Assembly (NCBI GenBank): GCA_025345505.1
Contig: JANVCC010000077.1
Span: forward strand, 550,031 to 614,030
DNA: 64,000 nucleotides
Direction of reading: 5' to 3'
Source of the DNA: Todiramphus chloris collaris
Lineage: Eukaryota; Chordata; Aves; Coraciiformes; Alcedinidae
In this document: one piece after another, positions 47,801 to 61,700 of the stretch
How positions within the stretch are numbered: the stretch's first letter is position 1
Layout: each line of letters starts with the position of its first letter
The notes under the pieces: generated by a model
Databases searched by the model: none
The model's input: the letters and a program-made list of their open reading frames with translations, nothing else
Told to the model about the DNA's origin: nothing
Translations under genes and position numbers: made by a program

Positions 47801-50800
47801 CTTTAGTTCTGTTTTACTTTCCCAAGAATGACACCCACTCATCCGTCACAAGAGATGTCTGCACCGTCCAGCCTGAAGGGCAAAGGCAACAGGAGGAAAG
47901 AACTGACTCTGCCTTTGGAAAGGCTACAAGAGGATCCCCACCTGCAACAGCCATGTGAATATAAATGCAGAAGTTTAAGTAACCAGCATACATCCTCAGT
48001 GATTGTCAAGCCTTCCCCCTTCAGAAATACTTCCAGGCACAAACTAAGAATCATTTTTTCTACTTCCTCCCCAAATTAACAAAATAGGCTAATTTTGCAA
48101 GATTTGTTCCTCCCCATAACACGGCTTCTGTGAGGCAGCCAGATGCTTTACACTAAGGGTAGTTCACAGATCAAAAATTAAAACACATCCAACCTTTCCA
48201 TAGAAGCATCTTTCTGCCTATCATGTTGCTGAATCTGAGGACAAAGTCCAGCATAGAGGCTTGTGCTATAGTTCATGCCTATCATCATCATCGTCACATG
48301 AAAACAGGAGACTGAAGGTTTTCCCTCCTCTTGAGACAACCACTAAGCTACGTGATTTCTGAAAGAAGTCATCCTATGAACATCTACAGTTTCTGCTTGT
48401 AGTGTGGTGTCAAGAACAAAGAACCAGTTCCTATCAGTCTGCGTCATCTTTGACAGAGACTGGTTAGTCCTGCATATTTCACTGGAGATTCAAACCATGG
48501 ATTCACAGGCATCCCTCAAGACAAAGGGACATGAAATGCAGCTTTTGAGGGTATTGTACTACCATTTTGAAGTAGCTCAAACTATAGGGACAACACAGAA
48601 CTGAGAAACACAGCAACTTATTGAAGAACTCAATGCATTTAAGTAAGACGCGAGGCTTTGGACATGACAAAAATTAATCTTTCCTTTTTGCACCTGGGTT
48701 ACCAGCAAAGTATCAATGTAATCTTTTGCCCCTTTTGAAGGATCAGTGCTAGCACAAGGCAAAATTTGGAGGCAAACTCCAATCAAGTCTACAGATTCAA
48801 AGCAGTCTCCTAACTTTCATCAGTTACAGCAGGTTTTGCAGCGCTTCACTTCTCTGCTCCACCACTCCCAGCTAGCCCTGCACTCCATAAGTTACACTAG
48901 TGCAAGGTCACAAAACTGCATAAGGAAGAAGTGATTTTGGCCACCCACCTCCCTTTTTTTTTTCCTTCTTTCTTTCTTTTTTAAGTAGTCGTCACTTCTG
49001 CAGCTTCACCTTGCCTAACAACAGCCATGCAGAGTTAAGACAAAGGTTTAACTAGCCCAGAATCCCAGTTCCAATAAAGGCAAAGTGTAAGTGGCCACAC
49101 AAGAGATTGCCTTAAACAATGCCATGATGAAATGCATGCCCAGCAAATCCCAGAGCACATCTGCTTAGGAACTAGAAGCGTAGCTACCTAAACACTAAAA
49201 AGACTGTTCAAGAACAGAGCATGCACTTAACACTGATTTGTTAGATGTGTAACTAACTGCATTGGGCTCCGTGGAAGTGAAAAACATGGGAGATGTGTAT
49301 CACAGTGAAGATGCTGGAGAATCAAGGCCAATTAGAAGAGAAAGGAGCTAGTCACCAATACTATGGGCTGCACAGTGTGCTGCTGAGAACAGCCCAGGCA
49401 TACAGCAGCAGGCCAGATCTGTGCTCCTGCAGAGAACCCGCCACACGGATTACAAAGCTCCAGGAGAAGGCCAAGAGACCCACTGCTGAACAAGCACATA
49501 GGTGAGTTCTGGGAATGGTTCTTATTCCAATTCTTTCACCCAAACACTGTGCTGGTCTGGCACAGCCCTGTTGTGCTACGTGGTCAACCATCAAGAATTG
49601 CTGGCTGACAGATCTCAGCAGATCAATTCAGCACAAGTGCTGAGCTGCCCTTAGCTAGCTCTGCCTACTTTGGTTTGCTCTGGTAACTCCTGTTTGGAAG
49701 CAAGCCCTATGACAGCTTCCAACCCTGTCTAAACACAAAACCCCTAAATCAGTAGCCATAATGAATAAGCAACCCGTCTGGCTGACCACAGAAAAAGCTC
49801 AATCCAAGCCTTCTCAACTCATACAATTTGTGATTGAGCCACATATCCTCTGGAGTAGGGATTATTTTTCAGGGAAAAGATACTGAATTAAACCAGGAAT
49901 GCTTCACAGTGGTCTGGTGTAATGAGGGGTCAGCTACCCTCAGGAAATTCCCATGGCTAGACATCTACTGCCTATGCCATTTGGGAAGAGTATTGCCCCT
50001 AAAGAAGCTAATTTGGCACTTGCCCATCTCTCCAACTGGCATCACAAACCTAAAGGTGCATGGTGCCCTTGTAGGGCTTGTTGTCATTTCCTTACAGCCC
50101 AAATACACAGATCAACCAAACAGTTGAAGAGAAACCCTTGCGGTGCCAACTCCAGTCCAAAAGGAGAAGAATGAAGATTACCATTATGATACAGGAATCA
50201 GAACCAAGAAACACCTATGAGAACCACCACCAGGGGATACAGATTCAGGTGGTTTAATCTCTGGAAACCACCTTTTGCTGACAGCATCGAGTGATGATCC
50301 TAATGTCTCCATTACAGCAGCAGCGTCTCTGTAATTTTCTGTTAATTTTATGACGAACAAGCACACTGGATAGAAGATTTTTTATCATCTGCTCACTGGA
50401 GACATACTCCAACTCGAGGCACATTCACTTGCAAGGCAACATCAAGAGCACAGTAAGTCTTGCCTGACTCAAGACATTTAAAAGAAAATTTAAAAAACCA
50501 AAAACAAACAAAAATAATCAAACAACCCAAATCAGAACAGCAGTGAAATACATATGCACGTAAAATGTATGACCGCAAAATATACTGTGTAAATTGTTAG
50601 TTACAAGAAGAGTAAGAAGACTCCAAACTTCACAACTCAGTTATTCCAGATTACTAGAAGACCAACTACTGCAAACTGAAGGTTACTGTAGACAGGGACA
50701 TCCACTCTGCAGCACGTCTTCAATGTTTTGAAGCTATGATTACTGATTACCTGGCACTGTAATCCACGATAAATCCATCTCTTGACTGAAAGGGCTGATC

Positions 50801-52129
50801 CCACTCATCCTCCCCACACCCTAGATGCTCACTCATCTTGCCTTTGCATGGTAACAAGATGGTTCAGGGATCTGTTCCGTGATCCAAGCCACTGCACATC
50901 TACACAAAGTGAAGGCACTAGCACAAAGACAGTGGTATGATCACTCTTCTCTCTGCAGCATTTTAAATCTACTCTAGACTAGAAACTACTGTGTAACTAT
51001 AAATCTTTTTTTTTTTTTTTTTAAACAAGAAAATTCACTTCAACTGCTATGCATCCCTTGGACGTGTGTGGAACGTGATGGAACCAAGACTTTTCTTGAA
51101 GGATCTATATCAGCCAGCATTAAACAACTGTACTCCCCCATACTGCTCATTTAGGTTAAATGATGTAAAGTTGTGGTTTCTCAGAAACTGCCATAAGAAT
51201 TCCTGCTCAAGCCTGTATCCACTATAAACACAGCACAAATCTGCAGTCTGGCAGAATCTGTAAGTGGACTTGCAGCTTCTTCAAAGCCAGGGTGAAATGC
51301 TTTACTACGGTTGCTCTAGCATAACCTCTTTCTTATTTAAAGGGGGGGGAAGTCTACTGAATGTTTCCCGTAGCATCTTCTACACACACCAGACATCAAG
51401 GTTAGTATATATAAACTATAAACAAAAAAATTCAATATTTTCCACTGAAATAGTGACACTGGCAGAGAATAATTTCATGCCTTTTCAGAAATCTGACCCT
51501 CTACAAACTTGCTTACATTATTGTGATGCAATACAGTTAAAGAAAATAAATACAACGTAATGTTTAACTTTACTCTGGAAAAAGAGTAACTCATGGCTTA
51601 TAAGCAGTGGTTCTACTAAATATTGTTGAGGGCCATTTTCTGATGTTGATTTCCTTCTAAGAAAGGTCCTCTGATGAATCTTTCTAGGCCAATCTCTGTG
51701 CTGTCCTAACCCTTAACTCAATGAGTAAAAAAAAAAAAAAAAATTTCAGATAGCTTTTCCCAGATAACTTCTATTTGGCTTTCTAAGCTTAACCAAAACC
51801 ACCCAAACCAAGCCACAGAACCTGCCTTGTCTCACCAGTCTCTTCCCAAATACTATTGCTCAAGTTTTACACTAGAACTTCAATAAGCAAAAGTTTCAAA
51901 TTAATATACTACTTTCTCTCTTACGAGAAGATGACAAGTACTTACTTGAAACTATTTTTCGCCTCTGGAAGGAATATTTTGTCCATTTCCCAAAAATGCT
52001 TTAAGATGAAAGTCTGGAAGACTACCAGAATTTAGTCTGTAGTTCCAGAACCTTAAAACTAAATAGCGATGATTTCCCTTCAGACAGGTCTCTGGTTACG
52101 CTTACCACTACTCTGTCAAAAAAACAAAT

Positions 52130-52225
52130 GAGCAAAGAACCAAAACAAGTAACAAAAACACACACACACCCCCCCCAAAAAACCCTCCCCCAAAACAACA
52201 AAGCAAATCCCCAACCACCACACCA
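52130..52225. repeat. A/C-only tract with CA repeat and C-runs
   Basis: This stretch contains several CA units followed by a run of C, a run of A, and mixed CCCTCCCCCAAAAC-type sequence. It is another plus-strand A/C patch in the 5' intron and no coding meaning was found. Confidence 0.8.
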
Positions 52226-55200
52226 CTAGAAGCATCTATTTAAGACTACATTTTTATGCAAAATTCAGTTCATTGCTCTGACTGACCTTCCATTTTTCCC
52301 CGTCTCTGAATTTTACTGAAACATCTCTCTACTAAACTAACTATACCATTTAGTATGGCACTCACAGCTCACTTAATCCAGAGGCAGAACAAAATCTTGT
52401 TAATTCTTTGTTTTAGATGCACATTTACATTCCTTCAGTGAATTCAAACAAAGCAAGCAATTAAACAGCTATCAAAGTTTATCATCTCCATTTCTACAAG
52501 AATTCCTTGTGACCCTCATTTATACTAAATCTGGATTCTTCAGACCTAGGTTGTTTTTTTTTTTTTTTTTTCATTTTCCTTGACTAGTTCTGAGGGGAAA
52601 GACTCTTGGGATGTTTCAAGGCTATGATGTCCTGTTAGCACATATTCAACTCTATCTTATCTACCTCCCTTCAGACTGAACTACCAGGGAGGAGCCACCT
52701 GAGTAAAAGCGCAGATTACCAGGGAGATTGAAAGCCTGTACGCAAGTACTCTGCCTGTCACTTTGAAAAGGAGAGGAAGCTTATGACCTTCTCTGAGGCC
52801 ACCTGAAGCAGAAGAGCACATTCCCAAGACTACGTGACACATTTTGCTTTAGCCCCCAACCTTAGACTGTGCATGTACTGACAGCAGAGGGTGAGCTGGT
52901 TATTGCTCTAACACCAAAGCAAAGAGGAAAGCCTCACTTGTAAGTAACCACCAGCTCTTCCAGCAGGCACCAGCACCCATTCCCAGCCACTGTGGATCAA
53001 CAGCTTGTAGCTCAGAAGCACAGGACACCACCACCTAAAGGGATCCTCCATGTACTCACACCCATGACTTTTGTTCTGACCCACTCACAGCTAAGATCCT
53101 ATATACCTTGCTAGGCCTAACCTAAGACCTTTGATTAAAGCCAAGACTTATCAGAGCCTCCCTTCAGAACCCAGTTTACAAACAGACCTTGATACAGGTG
53201 CACTGGCAAATCTATGGGGCAGCAAATCAGTGTTCAGACCAAGAATTATTTTTTTTTTTTAAGAAACTTTTGTCACTACCACCAGAATCTCAAAACTACA
53301 CAGTAAATTCAACACTCTTAATCCTGCAGGTCTGCCAGTATAAACTGCCTCTGAAATTAGCTCTGCTGCTTACAAGCAAAAAAATCATGAAAATCCTCCC
53401 AGGCAGCACCACAGAAGGCCTGAGAACAAAGATCTATCTGCCTGAAAGATAACATTAGAAAATCACTCCTCTCTTCCCCTAAACTAAATACCAAAAAACT
53501 GTTCCTCTTCTGTTACAGCAATGAAAGTCCTCCAAGTTCCAGACTTGAGAAGGACAGACAGGAAAAAATGCCAAGCAGGATTTAGGAGTAGGATGCTGAA
53601 ATGCCCATGAGCATGATAAGCAGAAGGTGCTGGTTTCTAGGGAACTAGTGCTTTTGCATAGACTTCTCTTTTTTAAAAAAAAAAAAAAACACAAGAGAGA
53701 AAAGTAGGTTTAGTAGTTTTAGTCCTGGGGAAAAAAAGATTCCAAAAATAACTGCTTACTTTCTGAAGTTTGTGAGGTGTCATCACAAGTGCATTTAGCT
53801 GCTAAAGTTCATCAACATGCCAGTAAGTATAGACCAAAGCAGCTGTGAGCGGCTTCTCCCTACGAGCCTTCCCCTGCACTGTCTCCCGTTAGACATAAAG
53901 CTGGGCAAGGTATTCCACATTCTAGGGGCAGGCACAGTCCTTGGGCTGTGAGGGGTAGAGAAAATTCAAAGCCCAGTCTGCTGTTCTTATTTGGAGCAGA
54001 AAATTCAGTTCAAAGTACAAGCAGCAGGGAGATACAAGTTCAAGATTAGTCACAGGCAAACAGATGATTTAGGAACAAGAACCAATCTGTTGGTTAGAGG
54101 CAAGGAGTGCAGACTCCATGACAAAGTAGACTACAGTTCTGCAATGTCTTTAACTTACAAAGTCAATTTTTAATCTAATTTGAAACTGAGTAACTTGTTG
54201 AGCAGAGTAACCTCTGAACTCTATATTCAATTTTGTACTGTTAACACACTCCGCCTGTGACCTCAGCTACGGTTCTAGTAAAATAGAGTGAGCTGGAAGA
54301 ATGGTCAGGATAGAGACTATTTGGGCTTTGACACCCACAACAGCAGTTTATCTAGGTATTACCAAACAGCTTAGAGTCCATCCAAATACCTTCTAGTCAT
54401 TAAATAAATAAATCCATGTCCTCTTGAGACCAGAAATGCTGTTTACCTGTTGTTTCAAGGTACCTGCGAATGCACAGCCCAGAGACTACATCAAGCTGGT
54501 GTATTTGAACTTGAATTTCCTTTCACAGCCGCATCAGGGAGGAGTGCTAAGGAAATCTTTAGACCCAAGACAAGCTCTGTAGCAGGAGTCTGGCCTTCGC
54601 AGCAAGGTTCTTGGAAGGGAAAATAAAGAAGCCCTGAGTATAGGGAATGCAGCACATAAACCAGACCCACTTTACACCACTCTGACCTTTTTCCAGAAGT
54701 CAGATTTCAAGTTGAAGCTTTCCAGGGTTAGTCTCCTCCATGATATCCATTTTTTTTTTATAACACATACTTTTAAATGAAAGAGAAAGGAAAGATAAAA
54801 CTCAATACTAATCTAATAGATTATTAAATATCATTTTATACTCCTTAACACCTACAGCCACTTTGGAGAGGAAAAAACAGCCTTTGTTTACAAATCATTT
54901 AGAGCAGTAATTTTCAAAACGTGGGCTCCTGAAAAGCATAAAGACCCCACACAATTTAAACTACTGGCAATAACCTCGTTTTTCCACAGTTGCTTCTTGC
55001 CAACTCCAGGTTGAAAACCACTGATTTAAGAGAGCCCTAGCAAAACACAGCTTTTCTCCCAGCAGTTTAGGATTGTTCAACGGATAAATACAACATTGCT
55101 GCTGAATTCAAAAGATCATATGCATGGACCTCTGCATGGCCAGTTTCAACTGAGCACTGATGTTCACTCCCAAACTGCTGCACATCACTCAAGAAAAATA

Positions 55201-58200
55201 GCAGAGGCAAGACCAATCAAGTAGCTTTTGTGAAGAATTAAAAAAAACGCTCCTTTAAGATATAAGAATTAGGTTCTAGTGGCATCTTATTATAGAGTTC
55301 CAGATGATTGCAGTTTTATTACTTTGTATGAATGCACAGAATGACAAAGAGAACAGAAAAGTATTAAAAAAAAAAAGCGTGCTGTGCAGGCAGTAGTTAA
55401 GTATTTAACCCAAAAATAACAAAATACTTGCTGTAATTTTGTTCCCTAGGTATAAGGTAGAATAACCTAAACATTCCTGGGAAACATTTCAGGAAAAAGT
55501 TACTTTTTGCCCCCTCCAAGAGACTTTGACACTTCATTTTTACAAAGACTTGGTACATTTGTCTTACACAACACATTTTGAAGTATGGATAATCATCTAA
55601 ATGTACACACAACCAACATTTCACACTTAGTTTTTCCCCTCACGCTTTTCCACCCTTCACTCAGTCTGTTAATATTTTGAAAGACAATAAGCTAGAGTAT
55701 GCAGATAAATGATAACCACTAAGGTCACTGAAACATTCCACTTCCAGTTGAATAAGAGTATTACTTTTCCAAAAGACATTTAAAACCAGCAAGAGGCACT
55801 CCCCTTGCTTAGCAGGGAGGTCAATCAGATGTAGAAATAATCATGGAAAAAAAATTGCAGAATTTTTTTCTAAGAGAAGTTTCCCCCATGGCCTGCTTTG
55901 GAAGTGAAGACTATCATCAGATGGTGACTTTTTCCATAAGAAATATGAAAGAACCTTTTGAGAAAGCCCAGCAGAGAGATTATAGTATCATATAAATTAA
56001 GTTTCACTAATTATTTAAAAAAATATAAAGAGAAAGCTAGAGAGAGTATCTGTGCTCCTTTTCTGAAGGATGTAAAAGAGAATCACTGCTTTAAGAAGAT
56101 TGCTTTTAAGTTTTCCTAGGTCAGAAAAGCAAGGTATCTCCACATTTTCCTATTCTTTTGCCTTTGCAAGAGAAGCATTCACCTCTGCAAAAAGCTTTCT
56201 TCAGGCAAAAGATAGTGGCATGTTTTCAGAAACACCTCTACAGATCAGGATGAAGCATCGCCCAGAAAGATACTTCCATCATTTTTGACACAATCACAAA
56301 TCTTAACCCAGGAGATGACCAAACTTGAGACAAGGTCTGCTATAACACTAACTTATCTTCAGCTCATTCACAAAAAAAGAACAAAACAACTGCTAAAGAA
56401 GCCAAGAGCCAAGCAAGACATTTTGCTATGAACATTTAAACAAAGCCAACCCATTCTGTGTATTGAAACATACTTATATATTTCTTAAGAAGCCCGAGTG
56501 TGCAGGAGACAAGGCAGAGGCTGAGGGGGCTCTTCTGGCCACGAAACTCCCCAGTTCAAGCATGCAAACACACTACTCTGACTAATCTGTGGCTATCCCA
56601 TGATGGTTTCAAACCTGACCCCTGGGTTTGTCCATCCATTAGGCTAGGCAGAGTGCCCATGAATTACTGTGTCGAGTTTAAGAGCTGCAGAACCAGCCTG
56701 TCCCTGCAAGGCAGGGGGCTGAACTCCCAGTCTATTACAAAGGTAAGGTAGCAAGCTACCTCTGGTCACATACACACACCAGCAAAGGGAGCCAAACTGA
56801 CTGACACTTACTAGGTGTCCAGGAGAACAGGGTGAAGAGCATTCACAGCACCTACTGACCTGGCAGTATCAAAGTGGGGAATTGTATGCCGTGGGCTGAA
56901 ACTTCATATCCTTCTGTTAGTGTAACCAACGAGAAAAGAAATCAAGAAATTGAGAACTCTGTAGCTTGGCTACCTGTTCCTCTTCCTACTCTGTCAGTTA
57001 ACTCCACTTCCGCAACATGACAACCACTCCAAGGTAGTAACAGCAGAGGAGGGCAAAAGACCACATTAGATAGACTCATTTACACAACTCTCTCCAGCTA
57101 GATATTGAAACATCTCTACTAAAAAAAAAGTACACAAAAAAAATGTTCAAAGAGAACTAGGAAAATTTTCATTAGTAAACTCAACTCAAGAGTTAAGATT
57201 TCCTGGTGGCCTCTGATGTCTTTCCACACTGCTGGATTCAGCTTCTGAAAGCTTCCTTTGTTAATGAATACTAGGCTCTTGTCCAGTCCTCTTTTCTCCC
57301 CCTCTTCTCCCTCCCATAAAATATCATGGTCCTCAGGGCATAAGGAACATCCTTTGTCTCCCTGCAAGTCTTCCCTGTGCAGCCACTTTGCTGCCGCTTC
57401 TGAAAAATGCAACAGGAGTACCATCTTCTCTCTTCTCTGTAAAAGCAGTGGAAAAAACAGATGGAGACATCATCTAATAGCAATTTTATTACATAGGAAG
57501 TGGTGTCCTGCAGAAATATTGAAACACCATAACCTCCACTCCATCTTTTCACATTCTGGTGGTGTTCATGAGTAACTTAAGTCTCCTACTCAGCTTTGAG
57601 AGCTTAATTTTGTCAGCTTGCCATAAAAGAAACCATAGCATACAAGGGAATCTAAATCTGAGGCAAAAGATAAGTGACTTGAAGATGTACAGAGAAATAA
57701 CAATACAGATTTCCCCAAGAAGAAGAAACTGAAGCTCTCAGTTCCCAAAAGAAGCTGAGTCTATGTGGATTTATCAGAGAGAACCGAGGAACTCCAAGGG
57801 CCTGTAGAGATACCATGGAAAGGTGGTGTAAAGTTGTGGGTTATTAATGGAGGCATTGGACAAGAGCACTGAATGCGACTGGGAAAGCAAAGCTCACGGT
57901 TCATCATCAGGGAGAGAGCATGGTATAAACCACAGAGCTGTGACAAGGGAGAAAGAAGCAATCTTCCTGCTACTGTAAGCGAAGACTGTACATGCAGAAA
58001 TCATCACTTATTCAGTAAAAGACAACTCAGATTTGTGCATGTGTGACAATGCCAATTGAACAGCCTCAACTCTTCATTCTCTGCCTCTCCACTCTCCGCA
58101 GATGTTGCGGCAAAAAGGAGTCAGGTCTAGTCAGGGAACCAATTCACCAAGCTGCCACACAGTTGTGCCAGCACAGAGGGGACTATTTAAGCCAGCTTGC

Positions 58201-58652
58201 TGACAAACACAACCACAGTCTGTAGAGCAGTTACAAGATGGAAGATGCAAACTAGAATACCCACTGCCTCTAGAGGAGGCTATTCTGTTCTCGTCTCCCC
58301 TTCCCTTCACCCTATGGTTGTGATCCCGTCCAGTGCTTCAGATGAGCTCTCCTGCTCATCTCACCTCTAGCTAAGATGACTCAGGTTAGTGAGCATCACC
58401 AGAAGATTAGCTGGTTTTGCAGAACCGTCTGTCAGTTTTGTAAAAACAAGCACTACTACCCCTTTTGACCAGGGGCAGAGCCCATCCCATCCAACCCTGC
58501 CCTCAGAAAGCCCCGTAAGTTCTGTATTTCTCAGAGAATTAGAAATATCCATCCCAGTAACCTCTGAGAACCAAAGCTTCATCCTCTTAAGAGTGAAAAC
58601 AAATATACATAGGAGGGTGAAGACTGGAAAGTCCCCTGTAAAATGCTGCAAT

Positions 58653-58766
58653 AGTGGACACGTTCCTGTGTGATTTGATCTAGGTGATGCTGCTCTGGCA
58701 GGGGGGTTGGACTAGATGATCTTTCTAGGTCCCTTCCAACCACTAACATTCTATGATTCTATGATA
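58653..58766 (+). mobile_element. Short CR1 LINE 3' fragment
   Basis: About 114 bases match the 3' untranslated tail of avian CR1: GGACACGTTCCTGTGTGA, CTGCTCTGGCAGGGGGGTTG, GACTAGATGATCTTTCTAGG, TCCCTTCCAACC, ending in two ATTCTATG-type repeats. It is heavily 5'-truncated and has no coding part. ATAGTG occurs at both edges (58651-58656 and 58764-58769) and might be a short target-site duplication. It lies in the 5' LCOR intron, antisense to the gene. Confidence 0.95.
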
Positions 58767-61700
58767 GTGTTTCCTCCACACCAATCGGTTATGACAGGGC
58801 TATCTTTCTTTAGTCCTTTTAAATGACCACTTTTCCTCAAACCCTGCCTAAACTGATGTTTAGGAAGTATTCTCATTGGTATTTTACATTAGCCATGAAA
58901 GAACACAAGTTCTCAGACAAAAAAAAAAAACACCAAAAAACAAAAGCTAACACCAAAGCACATGACAAGGCTTGCCTGGATGTAAGATAGCCTAAGATGG
59001 CAGAGCATTAAGCCATTTAAGTACTCTGCAATAAGGATTTAGACAACTGAGCACAAGAATTGGGATTCTGAATCATTCATTCCTAATTAAAGTGCAGCTA
59101 CCGTATTTCTGTACGTAACAGTATTTGGATTATCATCAATACATGGCACAAAGTGTCCAAAAATGGCTTAAAAGTTTTGAACAGTCCTTCAGGCACTCTG
59201 TTAAAACGGTGCCATACCACAAAGCTGTAAATCTGTAGTATACATCTCTCAATATAAACATGGCAAAGGTTTTTATCTCTGTGGATTTGGACTATTTCCT
59301 GCATGCACAGAATGGATGACTGTAATACATTTTGAGAAGTTCTATTAAGAGTGGATGAACCCAATGTCATTAGCTCTTAGTTAAAAATTAAGTGAAAACA
59401 CCCCTATACTTCCTGCAGGACGAACACATCCCAAGAACCTCACACCTTGCAGTGATAGATTTTACTTTATGCAAATTAAAATAGATTTTTATTGAAATTC
59501 AAAAACGTTTTTGCCTAGTCCAAAATTTCACATCACAGCCACCAAAAGACATCAAGATAGTAAAAGGCAAAGTGATCCTCAGGACTTTTGTGAACATTCC
59601 TTGGTTTGGTTGACATCATCCCTGCCAGGGCAGAAGCTGTTCTTCATTTGCAAATAGGGAAACAAAGGCAAACCTTAAGTGATTTAAGGAGAATCCGAAG
59701 AGATATCTGAAACCAATCTAGATTCATCCCCCGCAGTTCAACTTCTACTGTTCTTCAGATCCGTGCCATCCTTCCACGCACATTTAAAGTGAAGCTAAAT
59801 ATCAAGCTGTAAATTTCACTCTTTACAACGAAAGAATTTTATTTTTAAATGACAGCTGCCTCCATTTTTTTTCTTGGCATAACTTTGTCATAGAAGGGTA
59901 ATTCTCCCTCCCTGCATCCATCCTGCCAACACAAAAAAAATGTTTTTATGTAGACCAGATCTTCTTGAACAAGCCTTCAGCTACTCTAAAGTTTCTGTAC
60001 AATGGATCTGTACTAATTACAAAAAGTTACAATCTACATTATATGCAGGCTGAGATAAGGCAAATAGAACCATTTGCTGGGGGCATATCTAAAACAGGTA
60101 CCAGTTTAGAATAGCCCCACATTTCAACTTTTACTTTAGCACTTACTTTAACTTGCTGTTTACTATTCTTTTTCATCAACATCAGGGCTATAGTAAGCTT
60201 TGCCATTTTGGAACAAAGAAATACGATCTGCTCTTTGAACTACAAAGACGTTAAACACTTGGAAACTCAAGCCTATGTCCAAAACAATGAGATAAAACAG
60301 CTAACTGTTTGGAAGCAGCAGCTAATTCCTATCACATTCAGGCTGGAACTATACCCAAGCAATAATCAAGATAAGAAAATGTAATAAAGATTTCAGAATT
60401 ATTCAACTGTTATACACCTTCTCCTGATTAACATTAGCTTCCAATACTTCCTCATGTATCATATTTCTTCCACACAGTCCACACCTTAGTCCTAAGTATC
60501 TCAGGTCACCAGAGACCACCTCTATTCACCAAATTACTTCCACAGAAGCAGATCCAGTATGTAGGCTGCAGTATTTCACCATCAATTAAAAAAAATAATC
60601 ACTTTGGCTTATTTTAGCAGCTTAAGAGTAAAATCAACAGCTAAGCAGCATCTCAATGAAAGACTGATGAGCTCAACATGACTGCAAATCTTAGGCGAAT
60701 GTCACAGGCTTTCCCTTAAAAAAAAAAAAAAAAAAAAACACCATTTTGCTCCCAAAACTAGGTTCACTGCTGAAGAGAACTAATGCGTTCCCTCACAGCC
60801 AGCAGCCCCTCATCATAGGCTACAAATGAGTCAAGAAGTCTCTAAGAGTACAGCTAATATTTAACAAAGAGCCAAGCATCACCAGATAGTAGAAATGCAT
60901 GCAACCACCTCAAACTACCACTCCAGTAACCACACAGCACTGCAGTGCTCCTACTGCCTATATGAAACAGTGTCAGGAGGGTTTCGGAGATTCCTGGCTT
61001 CTCTCCTCCATCACACTCCCCATTCTTTATTTGATCTCATCAACCACTTTCAATTCAGCAAGTTTCCGAACAGCGGGTGACTAGAGGCTGGGAGAAGGGG
61101 GAGAAATCATCACATACACTTGTCTCTAGGTATCTGCTTTTGGCCACTGAGAAAGATGTTACCGCTCAACACTGGTACAGAGAACACATGTCAGCATCCA
61201 AGAACTATCACTGGGAATATCGCATCTCTAGAACAAAAGTCCTACCAAGGCATCAAGACACCACATGCCCTCCTACACTGTGGTTCAACAGCTCAATGCA
61301 TTTTGCCACAGACAGCTTAGACACCCCTTCCCCACACTCCCCTCCACCTCCCAGCTATGGCATGCTGCTCCCTCGATTGCATCACCAGACCTGCTCACAG
61401 ACCTGTCCGTATCAGCTGCACCACCTCGTCCCCCAGAAAAAAGGGCCTTGAAATGCACGGCAAGGAAGGAAGGTTACAGCCGGATCAGTTCTCCGAGCTA
61501 CCTCCCATAAAAAGCTGCACAAGCAAAGGTGCAACTCTGTAACAGTTCAAGATGATCTCTATCTCTGCTGCTACATTCTCACTCTTTTCCTTTCCACCAG
61601 CTACACATTCTCACCCTCTTCCTTGTGCTAGCACTGGTATTTGCTTGACCTGACAGCAAAACAGCTCAGGAAGCTCTACTAGAGGAAAATTATCCTCCCT

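Noticed and set aside
60717..60738. Poly(A) run considered as the tail of a processed pseudogene or SINE
   Set aside because: No gene-like or SINE-like body precedes it and no flanking duplication was seen.
61077..61451. 124-codon His/Pro/Ser-rich open frame, overlapped by others in two frames
   Set aside because: Overlapping frames of similar quality, no domain and no splice or promoter signals point to chance in a locally C-rich stretch.
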